From Terriglobia bacterium (GTDB lineage Bacteria; Acidobacteriota; Terriglobia; Terriglobales; Acidobacteriaceae): a stretch of 52,930 nucleotides of DNA. The notes under the pieces were generated by a model. That model saw only the letters and a list, made by a program, of their open reading frames with translations, did not search any database and was not told the DNA's origin. The position numbers and the translations under genes were made by a program. The stretch lies in the NCBI GenBank assembly GCA_020073215.1, contig JAIQFO010000033.1, forward strand, positions 1-52,930, given 5' to 3'. Below are positions 33,349 to 43,468 of this stretch, one piece after another (positions within the stretch are counted from its first letter, which is position 1; each line of letters opens with the position of its first letter).

Positions 33349-33915
33349 CTATTTACTGATCTCCAAATGTTGCTTCCTCACATCGGTTGCCGTGAAGATC
33401 GAAATAAAGTTTGCCGGCGCAGCGGCTTCTTCTACAGTAGGGCGGCCATGGGCATCCTGGCGCTCGACCAGGCACATCACGCCGGCGATCTCGAAGCCGA
33501 ACGCGCGGGCGGCTTCGATGGCTTGCACGGTGGAGGAGCCAGTGGTGCAGACGTCGTCCACGATCACTACGCGGGCGCCTTTTTCGCGGAAGCCTTCGAT
33601 GCGCTGGCCGGTGCCGTGCTGCTTGTCGGCCTTACGCACGAGGAAGCCGTGCAGGGTGCCGCTCACGACGGCGACGGCTACGACGATGGGATCGGCGCCC
33701 ATGGTCAGTCCGCCGATGGCGTCGGCGTGCCAGCCTTGGCCGCGCATTTCATCGAAGAAGACTTGACCTACGAGCCGCGCGCCACGGGCGTCGAGCGTCG
33801 TGGTGCGGCAGTCGATGTAATAGTCGCTGATGCCGCCGGAGGATAGTTTGAACTCTCCGAGGCGGAAGGACTTTTGCGCCAGGAGTCTTAGTAATTCTTG
33901 TCGTACAGTGGACAT
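33349..33915 (-). CDS. pyrE: Orotate phosphoribosyltransferase
   Basis: Pyrimidine biosynthesis enzyme (188 aa) attaching ribose phosphate to orotate. The PRPP-binding motif is VVIVDDVCTTGSS. The N-terminal LLRLLAQKSFRLGEFKLSSG and YYIDCR segments and the DAIGGLTMGADP loop are typical of PyrE. It lies 86 nt upstream of mtnA on the same strand. No other pyr gene is near. Confidence 0.93.
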   Translation of the reverse strand: MSTVRQELLRLLAQKSFRLGEFKLSSGGISDYYIDCRTTTLDARGARLVGQVFFDEMRGQGWHADAIGGLTMGADPIVVAVAVVSGTLHGFLVRKADKQHGTGQRIEGFREKGARVVIVDDVCTTGSSTVQAIEAARAFGFEIAGVMCLVERQDAHGRPTVEEAAAPANFISIFTATDVRKQHLEISK

Positions 33916-33940
33916 GAATTTCTACGATAGCACGGGCTCA

Positions 33941-33994
33941 GCCCCTAAAGGGGCGGTTGAATCTCGAAGACTTTCAGCATCGCTAAAGCGATGC
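33941..33994. repeat. Two hairpins sharing a TAAA loop
   Basis: GCCCC-TAAA-GGGGC (33941-33954) and GCATCGC-TAAA-GCGATGC (33977-33994) have different stems but the same four-base loop. They sit between pyrE and the next CPBP gene. Confidence 0.7.
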
Positions 33995-34034
33995 CCTGAT
34001 ACGAAGCCTCCTCTTTCAGCAGCCTTCTCATTGG

Positions 34035-34973
34035 TTACTGATTCAATTTCTCCAGGTGGCGAAATCCGTCGGTGGCGACAAACATGGCAACCGCGATGGT
34101 TGCGTTGTAGGCCATGTGGATGAGAACACCGGCAGCTACGGAATTGGTTCTGGCTCGCACCATCGTCAAGATCGTGCCTACCAGGAAAATTACGAGTACC
34201 GGGCCCCAGGAGAACATCAGCTGTGCGCCATGCAGCAGGGCGAAGCCCAGGGCGGTCAGGAAGACTGCGATCGGCAAGCCGAGGCGGCGCGCCAGCACGG
34301 GATACAAAAAGCCGCGGAAGAAAAGCTCTTCCATCAGGGGCGCGAGGGTAACGCTGAGAATACCTAGCGCCCAGGCTTCAGCAGGGGTTTTGAAAAAGCT
34401 GTCGATGGGCAGCTCTTTGGGCATGGGCAACAGATGGGCTAGTCCTTGCAGGGCGAGCGACAGCGCGAAGCCTGCGAACACGTACATGGCGGTGTTGGAA
34501 GGCCAGTTCCAGTGGACGGCGGCGAGAAAATCGGGACGGCGGCGCTCGCGCGTCACCAGAATGTACATGTAGGCGAGGATCAGAAGATAGGCTAGGGACT
34601 GTCCCGCGACGATGACTAACGGGACGCGGGCGATTTCGGCGAGCCCCCGGTGGGGGTACACCCAGACGCGGGCGATGATCAGTACGGCCAATACACCGGC
34701 GAAGAGGGCCACGATGGAGAGGAATACGAGGCGCAGGACATCCCAGCCGGTCCAGACTGGATCGGGCGGAGGGGCGGGTGGAAGGCTGGAGGGTGGGGCG
34801 TCGGAGGGGTGACCGTCGGCTAAAGTGAATCCAGCATCACTGTGGCCGCCGGCATCTGCCGAGCTTTGCTCGGCCTGGACGGGCGAGGGCGCCCGTCCCC
34901 ACACGGGCACTGCATCCGCGGGCTTCGGACCTGGCGCTGGATTCTCCGGGGGATTGTCCGACGAAAAGGTCAC
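34035..34973 (-). CDS. CPBP-family intramembrane metalloprotease with long Pro-rich N-terminus
   Basis: A 312-aa membrane protein. Residues 1-70 are Pro/Ala/Ser-rich and probably disordered. After that come about eight helices with the CPBP motifs [15 protein letters not shown] (Glu-Glu and Arg), ALLHGAQ and HMAYN. Part of the disordered segment (residues about 23-38) is encoded by a palindromic repeat element lying in frame (34858-34905). The gene overlaps the uvrA stop by 4 nt (ATGA), suggesting translational coupling. The substrate is unknown. Confidence 0.84.
   Translation of the reverse strand: MTFSSDNPPENPAPGPKPADAVPVWGRAPSPVQAEQSSADAGGHSDAGFTLADGHPSDAPPSSLPPAPPPDPVWTGWDVLRLVFLSIVALFAGVLAVLIIARVWVYPHRGLAEIARVPLVIVAGQSLAYLLILAYMYILVTRERRRPDFLAAVHWNWPSNTAMYVFAGFALSLALQGLAHLLPMPKELPIDSFFKTPAEAWALGILSVTLAPLMEELFFRGFLYPVLARRLGLPIAVFLTALGFALLHGAQLMFSWGPVLVIFLVGTILTMVRARTNSVAAGVLIHMAYNATIAVAMFVATDGFRHLEKLNQ
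34858..34905. repeat. Composite palindromic element inside a CPBP gene
   Basis: Hairpin one: GCCGAGC (34858-34864)/GCTCGGC (34868-34874). Hairpin two: GGACGGGC (34877-34884)/GCCCGTCC (34891-34898). The same two-hairpin composite stands at the window end (52889-52927) and, with an insertion, at 45095-45165. Here it is translated as part of the N-terminal linker of the protease. Confidence 0.75.
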
Positions 34974-37834
34974 GCGGGTTCCCCTGTGCCGGTGGGCTCG
35001 AGCACGCTTCTCGGTGAGCCACTTTTTGCCGAGCCGTTTTTTGCCGTCCCATTTCTTACCGACCCGTTGAAATAAGCGGCGAGCGCCTGGCCGGTGTAGG
35101 ACTTCTTCACTCGGGCTACTTGTTCGGGCGTGCCCTGGGCTACGATGCGGCCGCCTTCTTCTCCGCCTTCGGGACCGAGATCCAGGATCCAGTCGGCGTT
35201 GCGGATTACGTCCAGGTTGTGCTCGATGATGATGACGGTGTTTCCTAGATCGGTGAGGCGGTGCAGGACGTCGAGCAACTTGCGCACATCGTCGAAGTGC
35301 AATCCCGTCGTCGGCTCGTCCAGCAGGTACAGGGTTTTTCCGGTCTGGCGCTTGCCGAGTTCGCGGGCGAGCTTGATGCGCTGGGCCTCGCCTCCGGAGA
35401 GAGTCACGGCAGATTGACCGAGGTGAATGTATCCCAGGCCGACGTCGACCAGGGTTTGCAGCTTTTGCTTCACCTGGGGAATGTTTTCGAGAATCTGGAG
35501 CACGTCCGCCACGGGCATTTCGAGCAGGTCAGCGATGGAAGAACCGTTGTAGTGTACCGACAAGGTTTCGTAATTGTAGCGGCGACCGCCGCAGACTTCG
35601 CACTGCACATACACGTCGGGCAGGAAGTTCATTTCGATGCGGCGCTGGCCTTCTCCCTGGCAGGCCTCACAGCGTCCGCCGGAAACGTTGAAGGAGAAGC
35701 GTCCGGGCTTATATCCGCGCTCACGCGATTCGGGCAGCATGGCGTAGAGGTCGCGGACCGCCGCGAAAATTCCCGTATAGGTTGCGGGATTGGAGCGCGG
35801 GGTGCGGCCGATGGGCGACTGGTCGATGCGAATGACCTTGTCGATCAACTCGGCTCCGGTGATGGATTTGTGCGCGCCGGGCTCTTCGCGCGAACGATAG
35901 AGCTGCCGGGCAAGCGCGCGGTAGAGGATGTCGTTCACGAGCGTCGATTTGCCTGATCCGGAAACGCCGGTGACGACGGTCATCACGCCGAGCGGGAACA
36001 CTACGTCGAGAGTCTTGAGGTTGTTGGCGCGCGCGCCGAGGATGGCGATCGCTTTTCCATTCGGGCTGCGGCGCTCGGGAAGCATGGCGATCTGCTGGCG
36101 TCCGGCCATGTAGGCTCCGGTGAGGGAGGCAGGCGAGTTCATGATTTCAGCCGGCGTTCCGCTCGCGACCAACTCGCCGCCGTGACGGCCGGCTCCGGGG
36201 CCGAGGTCGATGACATAGTCGGCGCGGCGGATGGTTTCTTCATCGTGCTCGACTACGAGAACGGTGTTGCCGAGGTCGCGCAAATTTTCCAGCGCGGCTA
36301 GAAGGCGTCCGTTGTCGCGATGGTGCAGGCCGATGGAAGGCTCGTCGAGGACGTAAAGGACGCCGCGCAGCTTCGATCCGATCTGGGTGGCGAGGCGAAT
36401 ACGCTGGCCTTCTCCGCCGGAAAGTGTGGCGGCGGAGCGCCCGAGTTGCAGATAGCCGAGTCCAACGTTGTCGAGGAATTCGAGGCGTTCGGTGATTTCG
36501 TGGGCGATGCGTCCGGCGATGGCCAGTTCCCTGCCCGTCAGTTGGATGCTGCGCGCGGCTTCGAGCGCGCGTGCGATCGGAAGCTCGGTGAAGTCGGCTA
36601 TGGACATGCCATTCACTTTTACCGCCAGGCTTTCCGGGCGCAGACGTTTGCCGTGGCACACTGAACATTCGGTAGCCGACATGAAATCGAGCAGATATTC
36701 ACGATAGGTATCGGAGGTCGAGGCTTCGAGATTCTGGCGGAGGTGGCCGAGAATTCCGAGAAAACCTGTCTTGCCTCCGCGCCGGGGTTCGCCGTAGAGC
36801 AGGAGGTTTTGAATTTTGTCGGGAAATTTCTCGAAGGGCGTGGCCAGGTCGAAACCGTAGGCCAGGACAAGCAACTGCAGGCTGCGCATCAGGTTCTGCG
36901 ATGACGAACCGGGGCCCAGGCCGCCATCGAGCAGGGGCTTCGACCAATCGACAATCACCTTCGCCGGATCCAGGTCGTAGCGGCTGCCGAGACCGTGGCA
37001 CTCGGGGCAGGCTCCATAGGAACTGTTGAACGAGAACGATCGCGGCTCGAGCTGCGGAACGCTGATGCCGCAGTCGGGGCAGGCGAGACGCGCGGAATAG
37101 AGCGTTTCGTCCCCGTTGACTACCGCGACCAGGACGAGGCCACCGCCCAGTTTCATGGCGAGCCCAACGGAGAGTTCGAGGCGGTGCTCGATTCCGGGCT
37201 TCACCAACAGGCGATCCACGACGACTTCGAGAGTGTGGTTTTTACGCTTGTCGAGCGCCAGGTCGTCTTCGAGGTTCACCAGTTCGCCGTCGACGCGGCC
37301 GCGGGAGAAACCGTGCTGGACCAGGTTCTCCATTTCCTTCTTGAACTCGCCTTTGCGGCCGCGAACGATGGGGGCCATGATCATGACGCGGTCGTCAGGC
37401 GTAAGCGCCATCACGCGCTGCACGATCTGCTCGGCCGACTGGCGGGTGATGGGCTTGCCGCAATTCGGGCAATGGGGCACGCCAATCGAAGAATAGAGCA
37501 GGCGCAGGTAATCGTAGATCTCGGTGATGGTGCCGACGGTGGAGCGCGGACTGCGGCTGGTGGTTTTCTGCTCGATCGAGATTGATGGACTCAGGCCGTC
37601 GATCGAGTCGACGTCGGGACGCTCCATCTGGTCAAGGAACTGGCGCGCATAGGCGGAAAGGGTTTCCACGTAGCGGCGCTGGCCTTCGGCGTAAATGGTA
37701 TCGAAAGCGAGCGAGGATTTGCCGGAGCCGCTTAGACCCGTGATAACCGTCAGAGTGTTGCGCGGGATCTCGACGTCAATATTCTTCAGGTTGTGCTGGC
37801 GCGCGCCGCGCACCGAAATTCGGGTGATGCCCAT
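34970..37834 (-). CDS. uvrA: Excinuclease ABC subunit A
   Basis: DNA damage-recognition ATPase of nucleotide excision repair, 954 aa. There are two ABC modules, each with Walker A ([13 protein letters not shown] near 33; [13 protein letters not shown] near 640) and a signature ([24 protein letters not shown]), plus zinc-finger Cys pairs (CPDCG, CPECHG; CEACQG, CEVCGG) and the UvrB-binding region in the first half. The C-terminal tail is Lys/Ser-rich and varies in this family. A promoter with a possible LexA site lies upstream. Confidence 0.97.
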   Translation of the reverse strand: MGITRISVRGARQHNLKNIDVEIPRNTLTVITGLSGSGKSSLAFDTIYAEGQRRYVETLSAYARQFLDQMERPDVDSIDGLSPSISIEQKTTSRSPRSTVGTITEIYDYLRLLYSSIGVPHCPNCGKPITRQSAEQIVQRVMALTPDDRVMIMAPIVRGRKGEFKKEMENLVQHGFSRGRVDGELVNLEDDLALDKRKNHTLEVVVDRLLVKPGIEHRLELSVGLAMKLGGGLVLVAVVNGDETLYSARLACPDCGISVPQLEPRSFSFNSSYGACPECHGLGSRYDLDPAKVIVDWSKPLLDGGLGPGSSSQNLMRSLQLLVLAYGFDLATPFEKFPDKIQNLLLYGEPRRGGKTGFLGILGHLRQNLEASTSDTYREYLLDFMSATECSVCHGKRLRPESLAVKVNGMSIADFTELPIARALEAARSIQLTGRELAIAGRIAHEITERLEFLDNVGLGYLQLGRSAATLSGGEGQRIRLATQIGSKLRGVLYVLDEPSIGLHHRDNGRLLAALENLRDLGNTVLVVEHDEETIRRADYVIDLGPGAGRHGGELVASGTPAEIMNSPASLTGAYMAGRQQIAMLPERRSPNGKAIAILGARANNLKTLDVVFPLGVMTVVTGVSGSGKSTLVNDILYRALARQLYRSREEPGAHKSITGAELIDKVIRIDQSPIGRTPRSNPATYTGIFAAVRDLYAMLPESRERGYKPGRFSFNVSGGRCEACQGEGQRRIEMNFLPDVYVQCEVCGGRRYNYETLSVHYNGSSIADLLEMPVADVLQILENIPQVKQKLQTLVDVGLGYIHLGQSAVTLSGGEAQRIKLARELGKRQTGKTLYLLDEPTTGLHFDDVRKLLDVLHRLTDLGNTVIIIEHNLDVIRNADWILDLGPEGGEEGGRIVAQGTPEQVARVKKSYTGQALAAYFNGSVRNGTAKNGSAKSGSPRSVLEPTGTGEPA

Positions 37835-37894
37835 TTGCTCTGTCTTTATGCACTTCCGTAACGTGGACGGGGCCTAAGAAATGTCGGAGAGTGG

Positions 37895-37946
37895 GAATAC
37901 GCAGTTCGATTCTCGTATCTTATTTGCTAACAGCGGCGGGGGTCAA
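37895..37946 (-). promoter_or_regulatory. uvrA promoter with possible LexA-like box
   Basis: On the minus strand: TTGACC (37941-37946), 18-nt spacer, TAAGAT (37917-37922). Around the expected start lies CGAACTGCGTATTC (37895-37908), which partly fits the CGAAC-N4-GTTCG LexA box of Gram-positives; the second half-site is poor. SOS control of uvrA is known in many bacteria; here it is inferred. Confidence 0.55.
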
Positions 37947-38014
37947 ATGCGGATAGAGTTAAAAGGTTAGCAGCCGCGCGATGCCAAGGGCGGTTGCCAG
38001 CAAGGGCCGGTACC

Positions 38015-38191
38015 GTGAACGCACTTTTCGTGACTTTCTTAATCAGCAGCACCGCCATCCTGAGTGTAATTCTGGGCGTATTCAGCGCATATTTCGCAAT
38101 TCGCGGCGTATTGGCTGTGGTCGACCCCTCTCGACCGTCGCCTGTGCTTCGAGCTCTGGTACCGCATCAAAGCCAGGTTAGCGGCGACTGA
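38015..38191 (+). CDS. Small membrane protein
   Basis: A 58-aa protein starting at GTG 38015, with one long hydrophobic helix (MNALFVTFLISSTAILSVIL and on to about residue 34) and a polar tail SRPSPVLRALVPHQSQVSGD. The clean helix-plus-tail layout suggests a real gene, although the Shine-Dalgarno is weak. A TTG seven codons upstream is an alternative start. No function is recognised. The 38192-38384 gap beyond it shows no feature. Confidence 0.5.
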   Translation: MNALFVTFLISSTAILSVILGVFSAYFAIRGVLAVVDPSRPSPVLRALVPHQSQVSGD

Positions 38192-38384
38192 ACGGCGCTC
38201 CGGAGTCTCGTCCTCAGCGGCCAAAGCCGTTGGGTGACAACCAGCCAGTTATTGCGGCGCTGAAGCGTTGCGCCACCCAAAATCAAGTGCGACATTGAGT
38301 CTTTGCGCAGGCTGTCAGGCCGGGGGCTGCATTCTCATGCCGCTTGACGGCTGGAGGCGCAGAGCTTTATTCCGGGAAACCGGG

Positions 38385-39248
38385 CTACTGCGGAGGGGGT
38401 TGCTGGGGATAGACGACGGCTCCAGGTGGCTGCTGTCTGCGGAGCATTTCCAGAATCTGCTCCGGGGTCCTCGGGCCGGCGTTGGGCTGGTTCGGGTCCG
38501 GTGGTTGCGGTTGACCCGCGGCATCTCCGCTGTTCATTTCGGGCTGTGCAGGCTGGGCCTGATTGTCGGCGTTGTCGTCGGCGTTATCGGCGTTATCCTG
38601 CGCGTCGTCTTGGGCGCTATCGTCGGCTTCGGCAGTCGCGGGTTGCACGTTCGCAGGTTGCGGGACTACGGCTTGCTGGTTGAACGGTTGAGACAGGGGA
38701 AGACGGTTTGGAGGCATTGCCCCTGGGTTGTTCTGATAGAGGTTCGCGGCAGCCTGGGTCTCTGCCCCAGCCTTCGGCTTTGGGCTAAGGATGACGCTCG
38801 AAACCATGGCGGGATCGGAACCGGAACCGAGGATTACGTAGTTGAGCGAGGAACCGTTGAGCAAGGCGGCCAGAACGTCCCGCGGCGCTCCCGGTCCGAG
38901 GTAAGCGACGACTCGCTCCGCGCCTGAACCTGGAGGAATTTCAATCGATGCGCCCGTGAGCTTGCGAACGTCGCGCAGGATTTCCCCTAAAGTCGAATTT
39001 TGAGCCGCGATGGTCAGCAACCCGCCCTGGTAGCCGACTTTCGCCGGCATGGCCGGAAGTTGGTCCATCGGCACCTGAGGCAGCGGACCGGCCGGCAAGG
39101 GCGGGAGCACGAGCGGCTTCTGAGCCTTATGGGACTTGCGGTGCGGTGTGGTGGGGTGCTTGGTCCGGGTAGTAGTCTGCGCGTAGAGGAGCGGAGTTGC
39201 CAGCAGGAGACCCAACGCAATCCATCTGCGCGTGCGCGACATCTGCAT
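38385..39248 (-). CDS. Secreted protein with STN-like domain and Asp/Asn/Gln-rich tail
   Basis: A 287-aa exported protein: signal peptide (RRWIALGLLLATPLLYAQ), a basic Pro/His/Lys linker, then an STN-like domain (about 70-145: LTIAAQNSTLGEILRDVRKL and VVAYLGPGAPRDVLAALLNG), as found at the N-terminus of secretins and TonB receptors. A low-complexity tail (about 205-240) is almost only Asp, Ala, Asn and Gln, and the C-terminus is Pro/Gln-rich. No secretin or TonB receptor is adjacent, so the partner is unknown. Confidence 0.7.
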   Translation of the reverse strand: MQMSRTRRWIALGLLLATPLLYAQTTTRTKHPTTPHRKSHKAQKPLVLPPLPAGPLPQVPMDQLPAMPAKVGYQGGLLTIAAQNSTLGEILRDVRKLTGASIEIPPGSGAERVVAYLGPGAPRDVLAALLNGSSLNYVILGSGSDPAMVSSVILSPKPKAGAETQAAANLYQNNPGAMPPNRLPLSQPFNQQAVVPQPANVQPATAEADDSAQDDAQDNADNADDNADNQAQPAQPEMNSGDAAGQPQPPDPNQPNAGPRTPEQILEMLRRQQPPGAVVYPQQPPPQ

Positions 39249-39424
39249 TTCCCCTTTTCCGCCAGCGGCGGAGCCACAGCGCCCAAGGTGATTTTACCAC
39301 TGTGGGTAGAACGCCGGAGGGTCTTGTTTTTTGCGTGTGGATGAGCGTGATTCATGATCCCTACCCATGGTCGGCACGGCCGGGGCGAGCAATTTGACTG
39401 TCTTCGGCCGCGACAGCGCGTAAA

Positions 39425-40480
39425 ATGCCACCGGAGGGTTTCCCTTTGGGCGCGACTTCAAAACCCACACTGCGGAATCGACGGCACGGGCGGCGATGGC
39501 TGTGGCTGCTGCTGCTGAGCGCGCCGGTCGCGGTTCCGCCGGCCCATGGCCAGACCTGCCAGAGCGCTGCGGACATGGAGGCCTCGGTACGTAGCGCTCT
39601 GGAAACCACGGCGAAACGCTATTTCGATATGTCGGCGCGCGGCGATACGGCGGGTCTGCGGCAGAACTCCATTGCCACCGTGGCCGCCAATTTTGCCGGC
39701 ATCGAAAACGCTGTCAAAGAGAACCAGCCCGCGTTCGCGGGTGCGCAAGCCACGGTTCGACCTCCCTTCTTGCTGACGGCCGAGGGGACGGAACCCCTGG
39801 CGCGCGCTGAATTTCTGTGTGGGATTTTTGGCAGGTCGGGTCAGACCAAGGATAGTGCGGGATTTGTCTTGACCAATCTGCCGCCCGGCAAGTACGGCGT
39901 CACCATTCTCGACATCCATGGCGGGCGGACGGCGATGACGTTGACGCTAATCCTGCAGCAGGCCAACACGGACTGGAGACTGGCAGGCTTTTACGCCAGG
40001 TCCTCACAGGCGGCAGGACACGATGCCGCCTGGTACATTCAACGCGCCCGCGACTTCAAAGCGAAGTCACAGAACCACAATGCCTGGCTGTATTTCCGCG
40101 AGGCCGTCTCGCTGTCCGCTCCGGTAGACTTCATGTCTACCCTCGCGACCGACAAACTTTATGACGAGATCCAGGCGGTGCAACCGGCCGATGTGCCCGC
40201 CAACGGCAAAGCCATGGATCTGAGCGCCGGGGGCGAGACCTGTCACGTGACGGATTTCTTCCCATTGCCCGTGGGCAACGATCTCCACGTGGTCGTTAAG
40301 TATCAGGCGGTTGATGTGTCTGATACCGCACACGCGTTTCAGGAAAACATAGCCTTGATCAAGGCGCTGGTGGCAGAGTTCCCCGAGTTGCGCGAAGCTT
40401 TTGCCGGGGTGGTGGCGCGAGCCGTGGAGCCCTCCGGGCACGACTACGGCACGCTGCTGGCGATGAAGGAGATCAAGTAA
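39425..40480 (+). CDS. Secreted protein of unknown function
   Basis: A 351-aa protein with an N-terminal basic region and hydrophobic core (RRWLWLLLLSAPVAVPPAHG), consistent with a signal peptide. The mature part begins with a Cys (QTCQSAADMEASV) and a helical segment, then a beta-rich region and a tetratricopeptide-like helical stretch (AAWYIQRARDFKAKSQNHNA, WLYFREAVSLS). No catalytic motif is recognised. It is divergent from the STN-like gene across 176 nt. The stop codon is followed by an 8-nt-unit repeat array. Confidence 0.65.
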   Translation: MPPEGFPLGATSKPTLRNRRHGRRWLWLLLLSAPVAVPPAHGQTCQSAADMEASVRSALETTAKRYFDMSARGDTAGLRQNSIATVAANFAGIENAVKENQPAFAGAQATVRPPFLLTAEGTEPLARAEFLCGIFGRSGQTKDSAGFVLTNLPPGKYGVTILDIHGGRTAMTLTLILQQANTDWRLAGFYARSSQAAGHDAAWYIQRARDFKAKSQNHNAWLYFREAVSLSAPVDFMSTLATDKLYDEIQAVQPADVPANGKAMDLSAGGETCHVTDFFPLPVGNDLHVVVKYQAVDVSDTAHAFQENIALIKALVAEFPELREAFAGVVARAVEPSGHDYGTLLAMKEIK

Positions 40481-40481
40481 A

Positions 40482-40586
40482 AATCAATGAATCATTTGGA
40501 TATTGAGGCATTAAGTCATGGCAAGCCAGAGGCATGCTCAAGGGTTCCTAATGATTCAATGACTCAATGGTTCAATGGCTCAATGC
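40482..40586. repeat. Octamer array with inverted left arm
   Basis: Four 8-nt units (TTCAATGA, CTCAATGG, TTCAATGG, CTCAATGC) run from 40555 to 40586. Just after the upstream stop, 40482-40497 contains partly complementary words (ATCAATGAATCATTT). The layout is like that of the heptamer arrays, but the period is eight. Confidence 0.7.
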
Positions 40587-40685
40587 TTTCCCCAGTTGCC
40601 ATCCCCGTCCCGCGGGATTACTATTTTTGCAATTCATTTCACCTCGGCGGACTTCTCTCACTCGGTTTCGTTCTAAGGAGGATGT

Positions 40686-42191
40686 ATGGGCATTGCAATT
40701 TCCCCGATCCAGATTGATTCGCGCGTCGGCGACTTCCTCGGAAAGCCGCGCCAAATGCTAATCGACGGCAAGTGGGTGCATGCCGCGTCGGGCAAAACTT
40801 TCCCAACCTACAACCCGGCCACCGGCGAAGTGCTGGCGCAGGTCGCGGAAGGCGACCGGCAGGACATCGACCTGGCCGTGAAGGCCGCACGCAAGGCGTT
40901 CGACAGCGGTCCCTGGTCGCGCCTGATGGCTTCCGAGCGGGGCAAGCTGGTGTGGAAACTGGCCGACCTGCTGGAAGAGCACCTGGAAGAATTCGCGACG
41001 TTAGAGACCCTCGATAACGGCAAGCCGCTCACCGTGGCGCGAGCCGCCGATGTTCCGCTGGCCGTCGATATGTTCCGCTACATGGCGGGATGGGCAACCA
41101 AGCTCGAAGGCACAACCATTCCGCTCTCGGTCATGTATACGCCCGGCGTGAACTACCACGCCTACACGCTGCGCGAACCGGTCGGGGTGGTGGGGCAGAT
41201 TATCCCGTGGAATTTTCCGCTGTTGATGGCGGCGTGGAAGCTGGCGCCGGCGCTGGCCTCGGGATGCACGGTGGTGTTGAAGCCGGCCGAACAGACGCCG
41301 CTTTCCGCGCTGCGTTTGGGCGAGCTGATTATGGAAGCGGGATTCCCGGAGGGCGTGGTCAACATCGTTCCGGGATATGGCGAGACGGCGGGCGCGGCTC
41401 TGGCCGCCCACGACTTGGTCGACAAAATTGCGTTTACCGGGTCGACCGAAGTGGGCCGGCTGATTGTGCACGCGGCCACGGGAAATCTGAAGAAAGTGTC
41501 GCTTGAACTCGGTGGCAAGTCGCCGAATGTTGTCTTCAAGGATTCGGATCTGGATGTGGCCATCGGCGGCGCCGCCAGCGCGATCTTCTTCAATCACGGA
41601 CAATGCTGCTGCGCCGGTTCGCGTCTGTTTGTGGAGCGTCCGGTATTTGATCGCGTGGTGGAAGGGGTGGCGGCGAAGGCCAAGAAGATCAAGGTCGGAT
41701 CGGGCCTGGAGCCGAGCACATCGATGGGACCGCTCGTCTCCGAAGAGCAGTTGCAGCGAGTGTGCAACTACCTGGAGATTGGCTTGGCGGAAGGCGCGAC
41801 CGCGCTGGCGGGCGGAAAGAAGCTGGGCGACAAGGGATATTTTGTCGAGCCGACCGTGCTGGTGAACACCAAAGACAACATGCGGGTGGTGCAGGAAGAA
41901 ATTTTCGGGCCGGTGGTGGCGGCGATTCCGTTCGACAATCCGGAAGAACTTACGCCGCGCGCCAACGACTCGGTGTACGGGTTGGCAGCGGGCATCTGGA
42001 CGAAGGATATTTCGAAGGCGCACCGGATGGCGGCGATGCTGCGGGCCGGGACGGTCTGGATCAACTGCTACAACATCTTCGACGCGGCGCTGCCGTTTGG
42101 CGGGTACAAGCAGTCCGGGTGGGGACGCGAGATGGGCAAAGACGTTCTCGAAATGTACACGCAGACCAAGGCGGTGTGCGCGCGGCTGTAA
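40686..42191 (+). CDS. NAD-dependent aldehyde dehydrogenase
   Basis: A 501-aa ALDH superfamily enzyme oxidising an aldehyde to its acid. Catalytic Cys308 lies in GQCCCAGSR and general base Glu274 in LELGGKSP. The cofactor motifs PWNFPLL and FTGSTEVG are present, as is the EIFGPVV C-terminal motif. A strong AAGGAGG Shine-Dalgarno precedes the ATG. The closest groups by pattern are phenylacetaldehyde, betaine aldehyde and retinal-type dehydrogenases; neighbours give no hint to the substrate. Confidence 0.93.
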   Translation: MGIAISPIQIDSRVGDFLGKPRQMLIDGKWVHAASGKTFPTYNPATGEVLAQVAEGDRQDIDLAVKAARKAFDSGPWSRLMASERGKLVWKLADLLEEHLEEFATLETLDNGKPLTVARAADVPLAVDMFRYMAGWATKLEGTTIPLSVMYTPGVNYHAYTLREPVGVVGQIIPWNFPLLMAAWKLAPALASGCTVVLKPAEQTPLSALRLGELIMEAGFPEGVVNIVPGYGETAGAALAAHDLVDKIAFTGSTEVGRLIVHAATGNLKKVSLELGGKSPNVVFKDSDLDVAIGGAASAIFFNHGQCCCAGSRLFVERPVFDRVVEGVAAKAKKIKVGSGLEPSTSMGPLVSEEQLQRVCNYLEIGLAEGATALAGGKKLGDKGYFVEPTVLVNTKDNMRVVQEEIFGPVVAAIPFDNPEELTPRANDSVYGLAAGIWTKDISKAHRMAAMLRAGTVWINCYNIFDAALPFGGYKQSGWGREMGKDVLEMYTQTKAVCARL

Positions 42192-42219
42192 ACCGTTCCA
42201 TGCACGAAACGAACGAATT

Positions 42220-42260
42220 CCCCATCCTAACGTCGCACAAGACGCGACGTTAGGATGGGG
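42220..42260. repeat. 17-bp perfect palindrome after the ALDH gene
   Basis: Arms 42220-42236 and 42244-42260 are perfectly complementary with a 7-nt loop, and GGGGCACC follows on the right edge. The element at 45033-45063 has the same plan, with different stem sequence and the same GGGGCACC edge. Confidence 0.85.
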
Positions 42261-42337
42261 CACCTTCTCTTCCCCGAACCGATTTTCCGCGGTGTACACT
42301 GCGTCCGTTCTCGAAATTCATGCAACCGTGAGGAATC

Positions 42338-43468
42338 ATGTCCACAATCCTAAAGCGCTTAGGGCTGTTGGTTACGTTGGCGATGGTGCTCGCTCAAGGG
42401 CAGGCGGGAGCACAGACGCCAGCACAAAACGCAGCCAAGGATCCGTCTAGTGCCCCAGTGCCCCACGAGGGTGACTTTGTCATTCACAATTTTCGCTTTC
42501 AATCGGGAGAAACTCTGCCCGAGGTGCGAATGCACTGCACCACTTTCGGCGCACCCGTAAGGGACAAGCGCGGACACACCACCAACGCCGTTCTAATTCT
42601 TCATGGCACCAGCGGCACAGGACACCAATTCCTTCGTCCGATCTTTGCGGGCGTGCTGTTTGGGCCAGGGCAACTGCTGGACGCGAACCAGTACTACATC
42701 ATCCTGCCGGACAACGTCGGCCATGGAAGATCCAGCAAGCCGAGCGATGGCATGCATGCGCACTTTCCGCAATACGACTATGCCGACATGGTCGCGCTGC
42801 AACACGAACTAGTCCAAAAGGGACTGGGCGTGGACCACCTGCGCCTGGTCATGGGCACCTCGATGGGCTGCATGCATTCCTGGATGTGGGGCGAAGCCTA
42901 TCCCACCGAGATGGATGCGCTGATGCCTCTGGCATGTTTGCCGGTGCAAATTGCCGGCCGAAACCGCATATGGCGGAAAATGGTGATCGACGGAATTCGC
43001 CAGGACCCCGAATGGAAGAACGGCGACTATGACACTCAGCCTCGCGCGGCGCTCGAAGTGAGCGCGGATTTCTTGGTGATCGCCGGCAGCGCCCCTTTAC
43101 AAATGCAGCACGAACTGCCCGCTCGCGATGTCGCCGATAAGTATCTTGAGGAAACGGTCAAGCGGATCACGTCCGGCCTTGATGCCAATGACTTTCTTTA
43201 TGCAGTCAGCGCGTCGCGGGACTATGACCCGTCAGCCAAACTCGGCCTTATTCAAGCTCCGGTGATGTTTATCAACTCCGCCGATGATTTCATCAATCCG
43301 CCAGAATTGGGGATCGCCGAGCAAGAAATCAAGCAGGTCAAGAAAGGAAGATTCGTGTTGCTGCCCACTTCCGAGAAGACCCACGGCCACGGCACGCACA
43401 CCTGGGCGGTAGTGTGGCAGCAGTATTTGAGGGAATTGCTGGACCAGTCTTCGGCACCGAGTCCGTGA
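42338..43468 (+). CDS. Secreted alpha/beta hydrolase of the MetX (homoserine acetyltransferase-like) fold
   Basis: A 376-aa protein with a signal peptide (LLVTLAMVLAQGQAGAQ). The nucleophile S175 lies in GTSMGC; the acid is in NSADDFINPPE and the His in HGHGTH. The plan LPDNVGHGRSS and HGTSGTGHQF matches homoserine O-acetyltransferase-like hydrolases. An exported location is unlike true MetX, so it is more likely an esterase or acyltransferase of unknown substrate. Confidence 0.83.
   Translation: MSTILKRLGLLVTLAMVLAQGQAGAQTPAQNAAKDPSSAPVPHEGDFVIHNFRFQSGETLPEVRMHCTTFGAPVRDKRGHTTNAVLILHGTSGTGHQFLRPIFAGVLFGPGQLLDANQYYIILPDNVGHGRSSKPSDGMHAHFPQYDYADMVALQHELVQKGLGVDHLRLVMGTSMGCMHSWMWGEAYPTEMDALMPLACLPVQIAGRNRIWRKMVIDGIRQDPEWKNGDYDTQPRAALEVSADFLVIAGSAPLQMQHELPARDVADKYLEETVKRITSGLDANDFLYAVSASRDYDPSAKLGLIQAPVMFINSADDFINPPELGIAEQEIKQVKKGRFVLLPTSEKTHGHGTHTWAVVWQQYLRELLDQSSAPSP

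Noticed and set aside
41001..42299. 432-codon antisense frame over the aldehyde dehydrogenase gene
   Set aside because: Shadow of a well-supported ALDH gene; the translation is Arg/His-rich with no domain.
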